The position numbers were made by a program, and so were the translations under genes. A stretch of DNA of 40,210 nucleotides. It comes from an uncultured Clostridium sp. (GTDB taxonomy: Bacteria > Bacillota > Clostridia > TANB77 > CAG-508). The stretch covers positions 1-40,210 of the forward strand of contig CAKNIZ010000017.1 of NCBI GenBank assembly GCA_930980855.1, written 5' to 3'. This document shows positions 7,833 to 16,355 of the stretch, in pieces; the stretch's first letter is position 1; each line of letters begins with the position of its first letter. The notes beneath the pieces were generated by a model. It worked only from the letters and a program-made list of their open reading frames with translations, made no database searches and was not told the origin of the DNA.

Positions 7833-8870
7833 ATGGCAAAGGATTTGATAATTAGAAGCAGTAGTGCTGAATTTTTGATTTTTGAAAGACAAACTCATGA
7901 TAAGGGAATACAAGTTAGATTTGAAAATGGTGATTTATGGTTGACTCAAAAAGCAATGTCAGAACTATATAACTGTTCACCTGATAATATAGGTTTACAT
8001 TTAAAAAATATTTATAACGATTTAGAACTTGATCAAAATTCAACTACCGAGGATTTCTCGGTAGTTCAAAAAGAGGGTATAAGAGAAGTTACTAGAAAAT
8101 TAAAGTACTACAATTTAGATGCAGTTATCTCCGTTGGCTATCGAGTTAATTCAGATAGAGCAATTCAATTTAGAAGATGGGCCACAAATATATTAAAAGA
8201 ATTTTCTAAAAAGGGATATATTATAGATAAAAAGAGAATGGCTAATGGAGCTTTTTTTGATGAGGATTATTATGATTCATTACTTGCAGAAATTAGAGAA
8301 ATAAGATTGTCAGAAAGAAGATTTTATCAAAAGATAACAGATATTTATGCTACAAGTGTAGATTATGACAGAAAATCCCCAACTACAATTAAATTTTTTA
8401 AGAAAGTACAAAACAAAATGCATTATGCAGTATCTAATCAAACAGCAGCAGAAATAATTTATAATAGAGCTGATTCAGGAAAAGAGCACATGGGGCTTAC
8501 ATCATGGAAGAATTCTCCAGATGGAAAAATACTTGAAACAGATGTTATAATTGCTAAAAACTATTTAACTAAAGAAGAGTTAGAACAATTGGAATTGATA
8601 GTGACTGCTTTTTTAGATTTGGCAGAAGCAAGAGCAAGAAGACATATACCAATGACTATGGAAGATTGGGCAACCAGAATTGATAAATTTTTATTATCAG
8701 ATGATAGAGATATATTAAAAGATGCTGGTAAAATATCACATGAAATAGCTTGTGATAAAGCACTAACAGAGTTTGAAAAATATAGAGTAAAACAAGATAA
8801 ATTATATAAATCAGATTTTGATTTATTGTTAGAAGAAGTAGAAAAGCAGGAGAGTGAAAACGATGAGTAA
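7833..8870 (+). CDS. RhuM family protein
   Basis: A full-length 345-residue member of the RhuM family, first named from a Salmonella pathogenicity island and common in mobile regions of gut bacteria. Recognisable blocks are IQVRFENGDLWLTQKAMSEL, YYNLDAVISVGYRVNSDRAI with FRRWAT, the central AEIIYNRADSGKEHMGL, and LTKEELEQLELIVTAFLDLAE. The N-terminal part looks like a Bro/KilA-type DNA-binding region; the biochemical role is unknown. RBS AAAGGAGG lies upstream. The gene sits between the HD gene and rbgA and ends in the same ATGAGTAA overlap, so it is probably an insertion. A 10-bp perfect hairpin lies in the coding region (8042-8051/8057-8066). Confidence 0.88.
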   Translation: MAKDLIIRSSSAEFLIFERQTHDKGIQVRFENGDLWLTQKAMSELYNCSPDNIGLHLKNIYNDLELDQNSTTEDFSVVQKEGIREVTRKLKYYNLDAVISVGYRVNSDRAIQFRRWATNILKEFSKKGYIIDKKRMANGAFFDEDYYDSLLAEIREIRLSERRFYQKITDIYATSVDYDRKSPTTIKFFKKVQNKMHYAVSNQTAAEIIYNRADSGKEHMGLTSWKNSPDGKILETDVIIAKNYLTKEELEQLELIVTAFLDLAEARARRHIPMTMEDWATRIDKFLLSDDRDILKDAGKISHEIACDKALTEFEKYRVKQDKLYKSDFDLLLEEVEKQESENDE

Positions 8871-9720
8871 TAATTTGAACCTCAACTGGTACCCAGGTCA
8901 CATGGCGAAAACAAAAAAACAATTAATAGAAGATTTAAAATTAATAGACATAGTAGTAGAAGTTGTGGATGCTAGAATTCCACTAGCAAGTATAAATCCA
9001 GATATACAAGAATACATAAAAGAAAAAACAAAAATAGTAGTATTAAATAAGGCAGATTTAGCAGATGAGAATGAAACAAAAAACTGGGTAAAAAAATACA
9101 ATTCTCAAGGAATAACTGCAGTAGAAGTAGAAGCCAGTAACGGAAAAAATATACAATCAGTAGTAAATAAAATAAAAGTAGAATATGAAAAAATAAAAGA
9201 AAAATACATTCAGAAAGGTAGAATAGGAAAATCCATAAGAGTAATGGTGATTGGAATACCTAATGTTGGTAAGTCTACATTCATAAATAGTTTAGCAAAA
9301 AGAAATACAGCAAAAGTAGGGAATAAACCTGGAGTAACTAAGCAAAAGCAATGGATAAAAATAGATAATAACATAGAAATAATGGATACTCCAGGAATGC
9401 TATGGCCAAGATTAGACAATCAAGAATATGCAATGCATCTAGCTTTTTGTGGAACCATTGGAGAAAACAGTATAGACAATGAAGAAATAGCATATTACCT
9501 ATTAGAATATTTAATAAAAAATTATCCTAATCGAATAGAAGAAAGATATAACATAAAAATCGAAAACAAAGAAACAATTGAAATATTAGAAGAAATTGCA
9601 AGAAAAAGAGGAGCTATTGTATCAGGTGGAAATATAAATATGCAAAAAATATCTGATATAATATTAAATGAATTTAGAAGCGGAAAATTAGGGAGGATAA
9701 CAATTGAAGTTTCAAGATAA
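8863..9720 (+). CDS. rbgA: Ribosome biogenesis GTPase RbgA (YlqF)
   Basis: A circularly permuted GTPase of 285 residues that acts late in 50S subunit assembly. It has the YlqF signature WYPGHMAK (9-16), G4 NKAD (62-65), G1 GIPNVGKS (131-138) and G3 DTPG (175-178) with the MLWP that follows, and a C-terminal RNA-binding helical domain. The start is taken at 8863 because AGGAG lies 8-10 bp before it; an in-frame GTG at 8854 is less likely. It overlaps RhuM upstream and mrnC downstream. Confidence 0.95.
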   Translation: MSNNLNLNWYPGHMAKTKKQLIEDLKLIDIVVEVVDARIPLASINPDIQEYIKEKTKIVVLNKADLADENETKNWVKKYNSQGITAVEVEASNGKNIQSVVNKIKVEYEKIKEKYIQKGRIGKSIRVMVIGIPNVGKSTFINSLAKRNTAKVGNKPGVTKQKQWIKIDNNIEIMDTPGMLWPRLDNQEYAMHLAFCGTIGENSIDNEEIAYYLLEYLIKNYPNRIEERYNIKIENKETIEILEEIARKRGAIVSGGNINMQKISDIILNEFRSGKLGRITIEVSR

Positions 9721-10126
9721 ATTAATAATAAAAAACGAAAAAGAAATTAATATGATGTCACCACTTACTTGGGCTTATGTTGGAGATAGCGTATATGAGC
9801 TATATGTTAGAACATATTTAGCTAACAATACAAACTTGAACCCACATAAAATGCATGTGCAATCAATTAGATATGTAAAAGCAGGAGCACAAGCAAAAAT
9901 ATTAAAAGAATTAAATCTTAATGAGGAAGAAAAAGATATTGTAAGAAGAGGCAGAAACGCACAAAATCATCATTTACCTAAAAATGCAAGCATAGAGGAA
10001 TATTCTTACTCGACAGGATTTGAAGCTTTAATAGGATTTTTATACCTAAATAAAAAAGATGAAAGATTATCAGAAATTTTAGAAGAATGTATAAGAATTG
10101 CTTCAAATGAATTGACTTCAAAATAA
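9704..10126 (+). CDS. mrnC: Mini-ribonuclease III
   Basis: A stand-alone RNase III catalytic domain of 140 residues without a dsRNA-binding domain. It carries LTWAYVGDSVYELYVR with Asp28 and GFEALIGFLYL with Glu107, the metal ligands of the family, and RRGRNAQ in between. In B. subtilis MrnC matures 23S rRNA ends. The TTG start at 9704 overlaps the end of rbgA and is preceded by GGGAGG. The pairing with rbgA fits a ribosome-biogenesis operon. Confidence 0.93.
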   Translation: MKFQDKLIIKNEKEINMMSPLTWAYVGDSVYELYVRTYLANNTNLNPHKMHVQSIRYVKAGAQAKILKELNLNEEEKDIVRRGRNAQNHHLPKNASIEEYSYSTGFEALIGFLYLNKKDERLSEILEECIRIASNELTSK

Positions 10127-10152
10127 ATATAGTGTATAATAATAACCGTTAT

Positions 10153-10227
10153 GGCCCATTGGTCAAGCGGTTAAGACGTAGCCCTCTCAAGGCTAAATCA
10201 TGGGTTCGATTCCCGTATGGGTCACCA
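10153..10227 (+). tRNA. tRNA-Glu (anticodon CTC)
   Basis: A 75-nt cloverleaf. The acceptor GGCCCAT pairs with ATGGGTC before an encoded CCA. The D-loop contains GGTCAAGCGG, the anticodon stem is TAGCC/GGCTA with loop CTCTCAA (anticodon CTC), and the T-arm is GGGTTCGATTCCC. The acceptor and D-arm match clostridial tRNA-Glu. CTC reads GAG, a minor glutamate codon in this AT-rich genome. Confidence 0.95.
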
Positions 10228-10237
10228 AACTAAAAAG

Positions 10238-10275
10238 CCTGATATATTAGAAAAATCTAATATACAGGTTTTTAT
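10238..10275 (+). terminator. Terminator after tRNA-Glu
   Basis: A 13-bp stem with one bulge (10238-10251/10256-10268), then TTTTTATTTTT. Confidence 0.8.
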
Positions 10276-10360
10276 TTTTAAAATTGAGATTTTTCGATAA
10301 AAAATACAACGATAATACAAAAAATTACAAATATTATTTTAATATGACAAATTTGTAATA

Positions 10361-10404
10361 TTATCCACATATACGTAATAATATGTGGATAACTATGTGG
10401 AAAA
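10361..10404. promoter_or_regulatory. Cluster of three DnaA-box-like sites
   Basis: TTATCCACA (10361-10369) is a perfect consensus DnaA box. TGTGGATAA (10384-10392) is the same box on the other strand, and TGTGGAAAA (10396-10404) is a one-mismatch third. The first two form a 12-bp dyad, TTATCCACATAT/ATATGTGGATAA, around 8 bp. The cluster covers the likely promoter of the SDR gene at 10436. Confidence 0.6.
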
Positions 10405-10435
10405 TTTAGCATACTAATATAAAAAAGGAGTAAAT

Positions 10436-11206
10436 ATGATAGCTTTAGTAACAGGTGCATCTTCTGGAATTGGAAGAGATATCGCAAGAGAATTAGCTAA
10501 AAGAAATTATAATTTAATTATAGTTGCAAGAAATGAAGAAGAATTAAAAAAACTAAAACAAGAATTAGAAAAAGAATACAGTATAAAAGTAAATGTTAGG
10601 ACAATGGATTTAATAAACAGAGAAGGATGCAAAAAATTGTATTCAGATGTAAAAGAAAAATATAATTATATAGATGTTTTAATAAATAATGCAGGATTTG
10701 GAACATGTGGAGAATTCATTAATACAAATTTAGAAAAAGAATTAGGCATGATAGATACAAATATTACTGCTTTGCACATACTTACAAAATTGTTTCTAAA
10801 AGATATGGTAGAAAGAAATGAAGGATATATAATGAATGTTTCATCAATAGCAGGCTATATGCCTGGACCATTAATGGCTACTTATTATGCTACAAAATCA
10901 TATGTCCTAAGATTAACACAAAGCATTAATAGGGAACTAAGAATGAGAAAATCAAATGTTAAGATAAGCGTATTGTGCCCAGGACCAGTTAAAACGAATT
11001 TTCAAAAAGTGGCAGATGTGAAATTTAATGTAGTAGAAACGAAAAGTAGTGATGTCGCAAGAATAGCAGTAAGAAAAATGTTTAAAGGAAAGAAAGTAAT
11101 TTTTACACAATTTCATATAAAACTAACAAGTATACTAGCTAAAATATTACCAGATAGATTTATGGCATTTTGCTGCTATTTTGTGCAAAGAAGAAAAATA
11201 ATATAA
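10436..11206 (+). CDS. Short-chain dehydrogenase/reductase
   Basis: A classical SDR of 256 residues. It has the nucleotide motif TGASSGIG (6-13), NNAG (84-87), the catalytic serine in NVSSIAG (134-140) and YYATK with Tyr150 and Lys154. VAR after the second strand (29-32) suggests NADP preference, as an inference. The C-terminus is basic and hydrophobic and may touch the membrane. Substrate unknown. RBS AAAGGAG lies upstream. The promoter region is covered by DnaA-like boxes. Confidence 0.87.
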   Translation: MIALVTGASSGIGRDIARELAKRNYNLIIVARNEEELKKLKQELEKEYSIKVNVRTMDLINREGCKKLYSDVKEKYNYIDVLINNAGFGTCGEFINTNLEKELGMIDTNITALHILTKLFLKDMVERNEGYIMNVSSIAGYMPGPLMATYYATKSYVLRLTQSINRELRMRKSNVKISVLCPGPVKTNFQKVADVKFNVVETKSSDVARIAVRKMFKGKKVIFTQFHIKLTSILAKILPDRFMAFCCYFVQRRKII

Positions 11207-11217
11207 TAACATTTTTC

Positions 11218-11246
11218 TTGCTAATTTCCCAAAAAAATAATATAAT
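11218..11246 (+). promoter_or_regulatory. Promoter of the U32 gene
   Basis: TTGCTA (11218-11223), 17-bp spacer, TATAAT (11241-11246). Confidence 0.6.
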
Positions 11247-11280
11247 ATAGATGAAAATTAATATAAAAAAGGAGAAAAAT

Positions 11281-12522
11281 ATGGAAAAACCAGAATTATT
11301 AGCACCAGCTGGTTCTTTTGAAAAAGCAAAAATTGCATTTAAATATGGGGCCGATGCTGTATATTGTGGAACAGGAGCATTATCTTTAAGAAGTAGAGCA
11401 GAAGTAGATGATGAAGATTTAGCCAACACAATAAAATATGCTCATAGTATAGGTAAAAGAGTTTATGCAGCAATTAACATATATGCACAAGATAATATGT
11501 ATGATGAAATTGCTAATCAAGTCAGAATTCTAAATAAACTAGCAGTGGATGGAATAATTGCGTCAGATGGCGGTGTTATTGATGTAATAAGAACATTAGC
11601 ACCAGATATTCCTATACATATTAGTACTCAAGCAAATACTTTAAGTAGCCATACAGCAAACTTCTGGTACAGAAATGGAGCAAAAAGAGTAATATTATCT
11701 AGAGAAATGAATAAGGAACAGATAAAATATTTAATAGATAATACACCTCAAGGATTGGAAACTGAAATATTTGTACATGGAGCAATTTGCTGGGCATATT
11801 CTGGCAGATGTTACTTAAGCGATTTCCTTGCTTGTAGAAATGCTAATCTAGGAGATTGTGCTCAAAGTTGTAGATGGGCATATAATGTTTATTTAGAAGA
11901 AAAACAAAATCCAGGAAATCTAATGCCGATAGAAACAGATACAAATGGTACATATATTCTTTCTTCAAAAGATTTGTGTTTAATAAAACAAATTCCTGAA
12001 ATAATAGAAATGGGAGTTACAAGTTTAAAAATAGAAGGAAGATTAAAATCTGAGTATTATTTAGCAAGTGTTGTAAATGTGTATAGAGCAGCAATTGATG
12101 ATTATATGAAAAATCCTCAAAACTACGATTATACAAAATATCTAAAAGAATTAGAAAAAACAAAAACTAGAGGCTTAACAGAATTTTTCTTTGATGATAA
12201 AAATAATAAAGATTTCCAAGAATATGAAGGAAAGCAATACAATCCAAATTACGAATATGCTGGACAAGTTGTTGAATACAATGAAGATAAATCTGTATTA
12301 GCAGTAAAAAATAGACTTGTAGTAGGAGATAAAATGGAAATAATCATTCCAAATAAAATTGAAGTAGAAGAATTTACTATAAACAAAATGTGGGATGATG
12401 AAACAGGAGAAGAAATAGAATACGTAAATCCAGGAAAAGATGGACAAAAAGTATTAATCCACTTACCTATAAAATGCGAAGAAGATTGGATTATAAGGAA
12501 AAACAAGGGACAGACACATTAA
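11281..12522 (+). CDS. Peptidase U32 family, TrhP-like tRNA hydroxylation protein
   Basis: The start is ATG 11281, with AAAGGAG upstream; the ATG at 11251 has none. The 413-residue protein begins PELLAPAGSFEKAKIAFKYG and carries the U32 signature EIFVHGAICWAYSGRCYLS (162-180). Cys170, Cys177, Cys193 and Cys197 are likely iron-sulfur ligands. Relatives (YegQ/TrhP, B. subtilis YrrN/YrrO) are needed for 5-hydroxyuridine at the tRNA wobble base; older annotations call them proteases. The last codons (RKNKGQTH) run into an AGGGACAGACACATT motif. Confidence 0.88.
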   Translation: MEKPELLAPAGSFEKAKIAFKYGADAVYCGTGALSLRSRAEVDDEDLANTIKYAHSIGKRVYAAINIYAQDNMYDEIANQVRILNKLAVDGIIASDGGVIDVIRTLAPDIPIHISTQANTLSSHTANFWYRNGAKRVILSREMNKEQIKYLIDNTPQGLETEIFVHGAICWAYSGRCYLSDFLACRNANLGDCAQSCRWAYNVYLEEKQNPGNLMPIETDTNGTYILSSKDLCLIKQIPEIIEMGVTSLKIEGRLKSEYYLASVVNVYRAAIDDYMKNPQNYDYTKYLKELEKTKTRGLTEFFFDDKNNKDFQEYEGKQYNPNYEYAGQVVEYNEDKSVLAVKNRLVVGDKMEIIIPNKIEVEEFTINKMWDDETGEEIEYVNPGKDGQKVLIHLPIKCEEDWIIRKNKGQTH

Positions 12523-12584
12523 TAAAATTTTTAACATATAATTACTGTATGAGAAAAAAGAGAAAATTTAATGGAGGTGTATAT

Positions 12585-13295
12585 ATGATAGCAATTACAA
12601 TCTCTGGATTTTTAGCTTTTTTAGGTTCTGCAGTTTTTATATTAGGGTACATATCAAATAATAGCCTTTTTCCAGAAAGTTTAAATGCAGAAGAAGAAAA
12701 AATTTATGTAGAAAGAATGGAGAAAGGCGATGAAGAAGCTAAAAACATTTTAATTGAGCATAATTTAAGATTAGTAGCTCATGTATGCAAAAAATATTCT
12801 AATACAAATATTGACCAAGATGACCTAATTTCAATAGGTTCAATTGGATTAATAAAAGGAATAAACAGCTACGATTCGAAAAAATCAATAAAGATATCTA
12901 CATATATTTCAAAATGTATAGATAATGAGATTCTTATGTATTTGAGGTCAACAAAGAAGATAAATTCAGAGGTATACTTAGAAGATCCAATAGGAAAAGA
13001 CAAAGATGATAATACAGTTACTCTTAAAGAAGTTTTAGAAAATGAAGAAAGACCTATAGATGAAGAAGTCGATTTAAAAATGAAAATAGCCAAATTATAT
13101 GAAAAAATAAAAAAAGTTTTAAAAAATAGAGAGAGAACAATAATTGAACTTAGATTCGGCCTAAATGGCGAAAAGCCAAAAACGCAAAAAGAAATTGCTA
13201 GCAATATGGGAATTTCACGTTCATATGTATCACGTATTGAAACAAGAGCAATAGGCAAATTAGCAAAAGAATTGAACTTTAGGGACACTCCTTGA
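12585..13295 (+). CDS. sigK: Sporulation sigma factor SigK (pro-form)
   Basis: ATG 12585 with GGAGG upstream gives 236 residues. The first ~20 are hydrophobic (ITISGFLAFLGSAVFILGYI), matching the pro-sequence removed from pro-sigmaK. Then come NLRLVAHVCKKY, the region-2 block DLISIGSIGLIKGI, CIDNEILMYLRSTKK, and the region-4 helix-turn-helix TQKEIASNMGISRSYVSRIE. SigK drives late mother-cell spore genes, so the organism probably forms spores. The gene is continuous, without a skin-like insertion. Its last codons (ELNFRDTP) enter the nested palindrome at 13272-13465. Confidence 0.93.
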   Translation: MIAITISGFLAFLGSAVFILGYISNNSLFPESLNAEEEKIYVERMEKGDEEAKNILIEHNLRLVAHVCKKYSNTNIDQDDLISIGSIGLIKGINSYDSKKSIKISTYISKCIDNEILMYLRSTKKINSEVYLEDPIGKDKDDNTVTLKEVLENEERPIDEEVDLKMKIAKLYEKIKKVLKNRERTIIELRFGLNGEKPKTQKEIASNMGISRSYVSRIETRAIGKLAKELNFRDTP

Positions 13296-13465
13296 AGTTC
13301 ATTTCATTATAATTCTATAAAAATAAATATATGATTTAAAATTCCCGAAGCAGGGACGCTCCGGTCGGCTCACTCAGGCTTACGCCATTCGCTCCCCTTG
13401 AATTTGAAACCATATATTTATTTTTCTTAATATAAGATGAACTTTTTTAGATTCCTAAAGTTCAA
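13272..13465. repeat. Nested inverted-repeat element with GC-rich core
   Basis: Outer arms: TTGAACTTTAGG (13272-13283) and CCTAAAGTTCAA (13454-13465) are perfect complements. Inner arms: 13319-13344 and 13400-13425 match at 24 of 26 positions. The 55-bp core (13345-13399) is GC-rich, in sharp contrast to its surroundings. The element includes the sigK stop codon and most of the gap to the next gene, and may act as terminator. Similar in design to the elements at 17167, 19845 and 27994, but with a different core. Confidence 0.75.
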
Positions 13466-13540
13466 AAAAATTGTAAATTTTTATTGCATATTGTATTTTT
13501 TATGATATTATATATATGGAAAATATAAGGAGGAATTTAT

Positions 13541-14236
13541 ATGAAAAAGAAATGGATAATTTTATTAGTTATAGGAGTAATATTATTGCTAGGAATACTT
13601 GGATTTTTAGCATATAATACAGTTTCAAAATTACAACAAAAAAGTAAGCTTACTATGGAAATGAATGAAATAGCAACTATTATAGCGTCAAATGAATACA
13701 CAGAAGAATCAATAAACAAAAGATTAGATTCAAGAGTCACTAAAGGGGACTATGGAAAGGTTGAAAATGCTGCAAAAAGTTATTTGAAAGATGTTATACA
13801 ATTAAATTTAGAATTAATTGATTTAATAAAAGATGACCGCATAGGGAATATGCTTACAGTTGAGAATTATGAGGAAGATGGACCAGAATTTACAAATACA
13901 AAAACATATTTAGATACAACAATTCAAAGATTAGAAGAAATGAAAAAAGATTATGCAGAATATATGTCAGAAGAAAAAATAATGTCATATATAGAGAAAG
14001 AAAATGTAGATGAAGATTATCAAGAATTATATAAAACCGTAATGGGAGAAAGCCAATATGAAGAAATAACAGCATCTTTAAATGAGCTAATTGATGTTCT
14101 TAATAAATCAAATGATATTATAGATTTTCTAAAAGAAAATGCAGGTTCATGGATAATACAAGATGATATGATTGTATTTTCTACAAATGAACTTATAGAT
14201 GAATATAATAATTTAGTAAATGAATTAGCAGCGTAA
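13541..14236 (+). CDS. Membrane-anchored extracytoplasmic protein, unknown
   Basis: 231 residues: KKK then a single hydrophobic helix (residues ~5-28) and a long acidic, helix-forming extracytoplasmic part with coiled-coil character. No enzyme motif is visible and I cannot name the family. RBS AAGGAGG is upstream; a likely promoter is TTGCAT (13484-13489), 16 bp, TATTAT (13506-13511). It leads a three-gene run with a second anchored protein and a glucosaminidase, so a role in the cell envelope is likely. Confidence 0.75.
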   Translation: MKKKWIILLVIGVILLLGILGFLAYNTVSKLQQKSKLTMEMNEIATIIASNEYTEESINKRLDSRVTKGDYGKVENAAKSYLKDVIQLNLELIDLIKDDRIGNMLTVENYEEDGPEFTNTKTYLDTTIQRLEEMKKDYAEYMSEEKIMSYIEKENVDEDYQELYKTVMGESQYEEITASLNELIDVLNKSNDIIDFLKENAGSWIIQDDMIVFSTNELIDEYNNLVNELAA

Positions 14237-14269
14237 TTTTAATAAAATCTAAAGAAGAGGAGATAATAT

Positions 14270-14959
14270 ATGGAAAACAAAAAAGAAAAAAAGGATAACA
14301 AAAAAATAGTAAGAGGAATAATTGTAGTATTAGGAATTATTGTTATATTATATTTATTATTTATAATGCGTAATTCAATAATATTAAATGTACTTCATAA
14401 TAAAAATATGTCATACGAGAATAATAATAACATATATAAAAAAGTTGTTTCAGAACAAGCAGATGGAAGGGTAATGGAAGCAGAAGTATTTTATAAAGAT
14501 GGAACAGACAAAACAATATTATCATATAATGGAGAGAATGTTGCTATACAAATAGATAATGCGGACACACATAAATTTTTCTCAATAAAAAATAAAAGAG
14601 CTACAATTCAAAATAATCAGGGGCTAGTAACAAAAACACAAATTCCAGACTTTACAGAAACTTATTATGGCTTTTGGGGAGTATTTGTTAATGGAGCTAC
14701 AAATTTAATAACCAGTGCAAATGTAAATGGAGTAGAATGTTATAAAATAACAGGACCACTAGAAAGCATAATAGCTTCTGCAGAAATAAAGGGATTTCCA
14801 AGTGTATATATAGAGAAAGAAACAGGACTTCCAGTTAAATGTGAACAAACATTGAAAGATGGAAGAGTTATCACAACAACATATCAATTTGAATTTGGAG
14901 TAGTAACAGACGAAGATTTAAGAGAACCAGATTTAACAGAATATGAAATAGAAGAATAA
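14270..14959 (+). CDS. Membrane-anchored protein, possibly LolA/LppX-fold-like
   Basis: 229 residues: a lysine-rich N-terminus, one transmembrane helix (~15-35) and an extracytoplasmic domain. Late segments (NGVECYKITGP, VYIEKETGLPVKCEQTL, TTTYQFEFG) resemble the strand pattern of lipoprotein-carrier-like domains that sense or bind amphiphiles; this is a weak structural inference. RBS AGAGGAG is upstream. It sits 33 bp after the previous gene and 7 bp before the glucosaminidase gene, in one operon. Confidence 0.72.
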   Translation: MENKKEKKDNKKIVRGIIVVLGIIVILYLLFIMRNSIILNVLHNKNMSYENNNNIYKKVVSEQADGRVMEAEVFYKDGTDKTILSYNGENVAIQIDNADTHKFFSIKNKRATIQNNQGLVTKTQIPDFTETYYGFWGVFVNGATNLITSANVNGVECYKITGPLESIIASAEIKGFPSVYIEKETGLPVKCEQTLKDGRVITTTYQFEFGVVTDEDLREPDLTEYEIEE

Positions 14960-14966
14960 GGAGAAT

Positions 14967-16010
14967 ATGGAAAAAACAAATCTACTTAAAAAAATATTTA
15001 CTAATATAAAAAACATGCCAAAGAAGGCAAAAATAATAAGTGCTACTATATTAATACTACTTATAATTGTGGTATTAATAGTAGTGCTTATTAGCATTCC
15101 AAAAAAACAAAAATATGTAGAATATAACGGTAAAAATTTAGATGAAGAAAAATATCCAGGATATAAAGAATTAATAGACAAGCTAAAGGAAAGTCATCCA
15201 AACTGGAAATTTACATTATTATATACAAGATTAGATTGGAATGAAGTAATTGAAAATGAAGGACATTCCGATAGTAGGACAAACCCGTTAAATCTAATTC
15301 CAGATTCAAATGAATACCCTGAAAATTGGAGATGCGAAATAGATAAAGATAAAAGATTTGATAATGGAACATGGCTTTGTGCTTCAGATATAGCAATTAA
15401 ACATCAAATGGACCCAAGAAATATAATTAATGAGGAAAAAATATTCCAATTTAAAGAACTAAATTATATAGAAGGAGCTTATACAAAAGAAGGAATCAAT
15501 GTTATAACAGAAAACTCCTTTTTAGCAGGAGATTCTATTGCTCAAGCTTTAATTGACGCAGGAAGAAAAGCCAACTTAGACCCATATTTTATTGCATCAA
15601 GACTAATACAAGAACAAGGAAGAGAAGGAACAACATTATCTAAAGGCTATGAGTATGAAGGAATGATAGTGTATAATCCTTTTAATATAAAAGCTAGTGG
15701 TAATTCAAAAGAAGAAATACTTAATAATGGAGCAGAATATGCAAAACAGCAAGGATGGGACTCTTTAGAAAAAGCCTTACTTGGAGGAATAGAATTCTTA
15801 AAAGAAGATTATATAAATATTGGACAAAACACATTATATTTGCAAAAATTCGATGTAGTAAATCAAGATGGAGAATTATATACTCACCAGTACATGCAAA
15901 ATCTACTTGCACCAGAATCAGAAGCAAATAACATGAGGGAAATCTATGAAGAATCAGGAACAGTCGATACTGAGTTAAACTTCGTCATTCCATTATATGA
16001 GAATATGTGA
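14967..16010 (+). CDS. LytG-like N-acetylglucosaminidase
   Basis: 347 residues with an N-terminal signal anchor (~23-45) and an extracytoplasmic GH73-type domain. Conserved blocks are HPNWKFTLLYTRLDWNEVIE, WLCASDIAIKHQMDPRNIIN, EEKIFQFKELNY, YFIASRLIQEQGREGTTL with the probable catalytic Glu, PFNIKASG, and GQNTLYLQKFDV with YTHQYMQNL. It would cut the glycan strands of peptidoglycan during growth or remodelling. RBS AAGGAGA is upstream; it ends the three-gene envelope operon. Confidence 0.88.
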   Translation: MEKTNLLKKIFTNIKNMPKKAKIISATILILLIIVVLIVVLISIPKKQKYVEYNGKNLDEEKYPGYKELIDKLKESHPNWKFTLLYTRLDWNEVIENEGHSDSRTNPLNLIPDSNEYPENWRCEIDKDKRFDNGTWLCASDIAIKHQMDPRNIINEEKIFQFKELNYIEGAYTKEGINVITENSFLAGDSIAQALIDAGRKANLDPYFIASRLIQEQGREGTTLSKGYEYEGMIVYNPFNIKASGNSKEEILNNGAEYAKQQGWDSLEKALLGGIEFLKEDYINIGQNTLYLQKFDVVNQDGELYTHQYMQNLLAPESEANNMREIYEESGTVDTELNFVIPLYENM

Positions 16011-16086
16011 ATTACTTAAAATCTTTATGTATTTAAAATGAAGGAAAAAATACATTTAAATTAGAAAAAGGTTCTGCAATAGTACT

Positions 16087-16344
16087 ATGAGAGAAATAAA
16101 AATAAAAGGAATATATAAACATTTTAAAGGAGATTATTATTTAGTTGAGGATGTAGGCTTATACTCTGAAACGGAAGAAAAATGTGTTATTTATAGAAAA
16201 TTGTATGGAGATGGTTCTTTATGGATTAGACCTTTAGATATGTTTTTAAGTGAAGTTGACCATGAAAAATATCCAAATGTAAAACAAAAATATAGATTTG
16301 AATTACAAGAAATAGAAAGTGTAGCTCATAAGTTTAAAAAATAA
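16087..16344 (+). CDS. DUF1653 family protein
   Basis: An 85-residue protein with the DUF1653 pattern: [22 protein letters not shown], then [20 protein letters not shown]. These small domains have an SH3-like beta fold; function unknown. The ribosome site is weak. It is 11 bp ahead of the APH-type kinase and probably co-transcribed with it. Confidence 0.85.
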   Translation: MREIKIKGIYKHFKGDYYLVEDVGLYSETEEKCVIYRKLYGDGSLWIRPLDMFLSEVDHEKYPNVKQKYRFELQEIESVAHKFKK

Positions 16345-16355
16345 AAGGAAAAATT

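Noticed and set aside
10361..10404. DnaA boxes as the chromosome origin
   Set aside because: No dnaA, dnaN, recF or gyrase genes nearby and too few boxes; a regulatory or titration site fits better.
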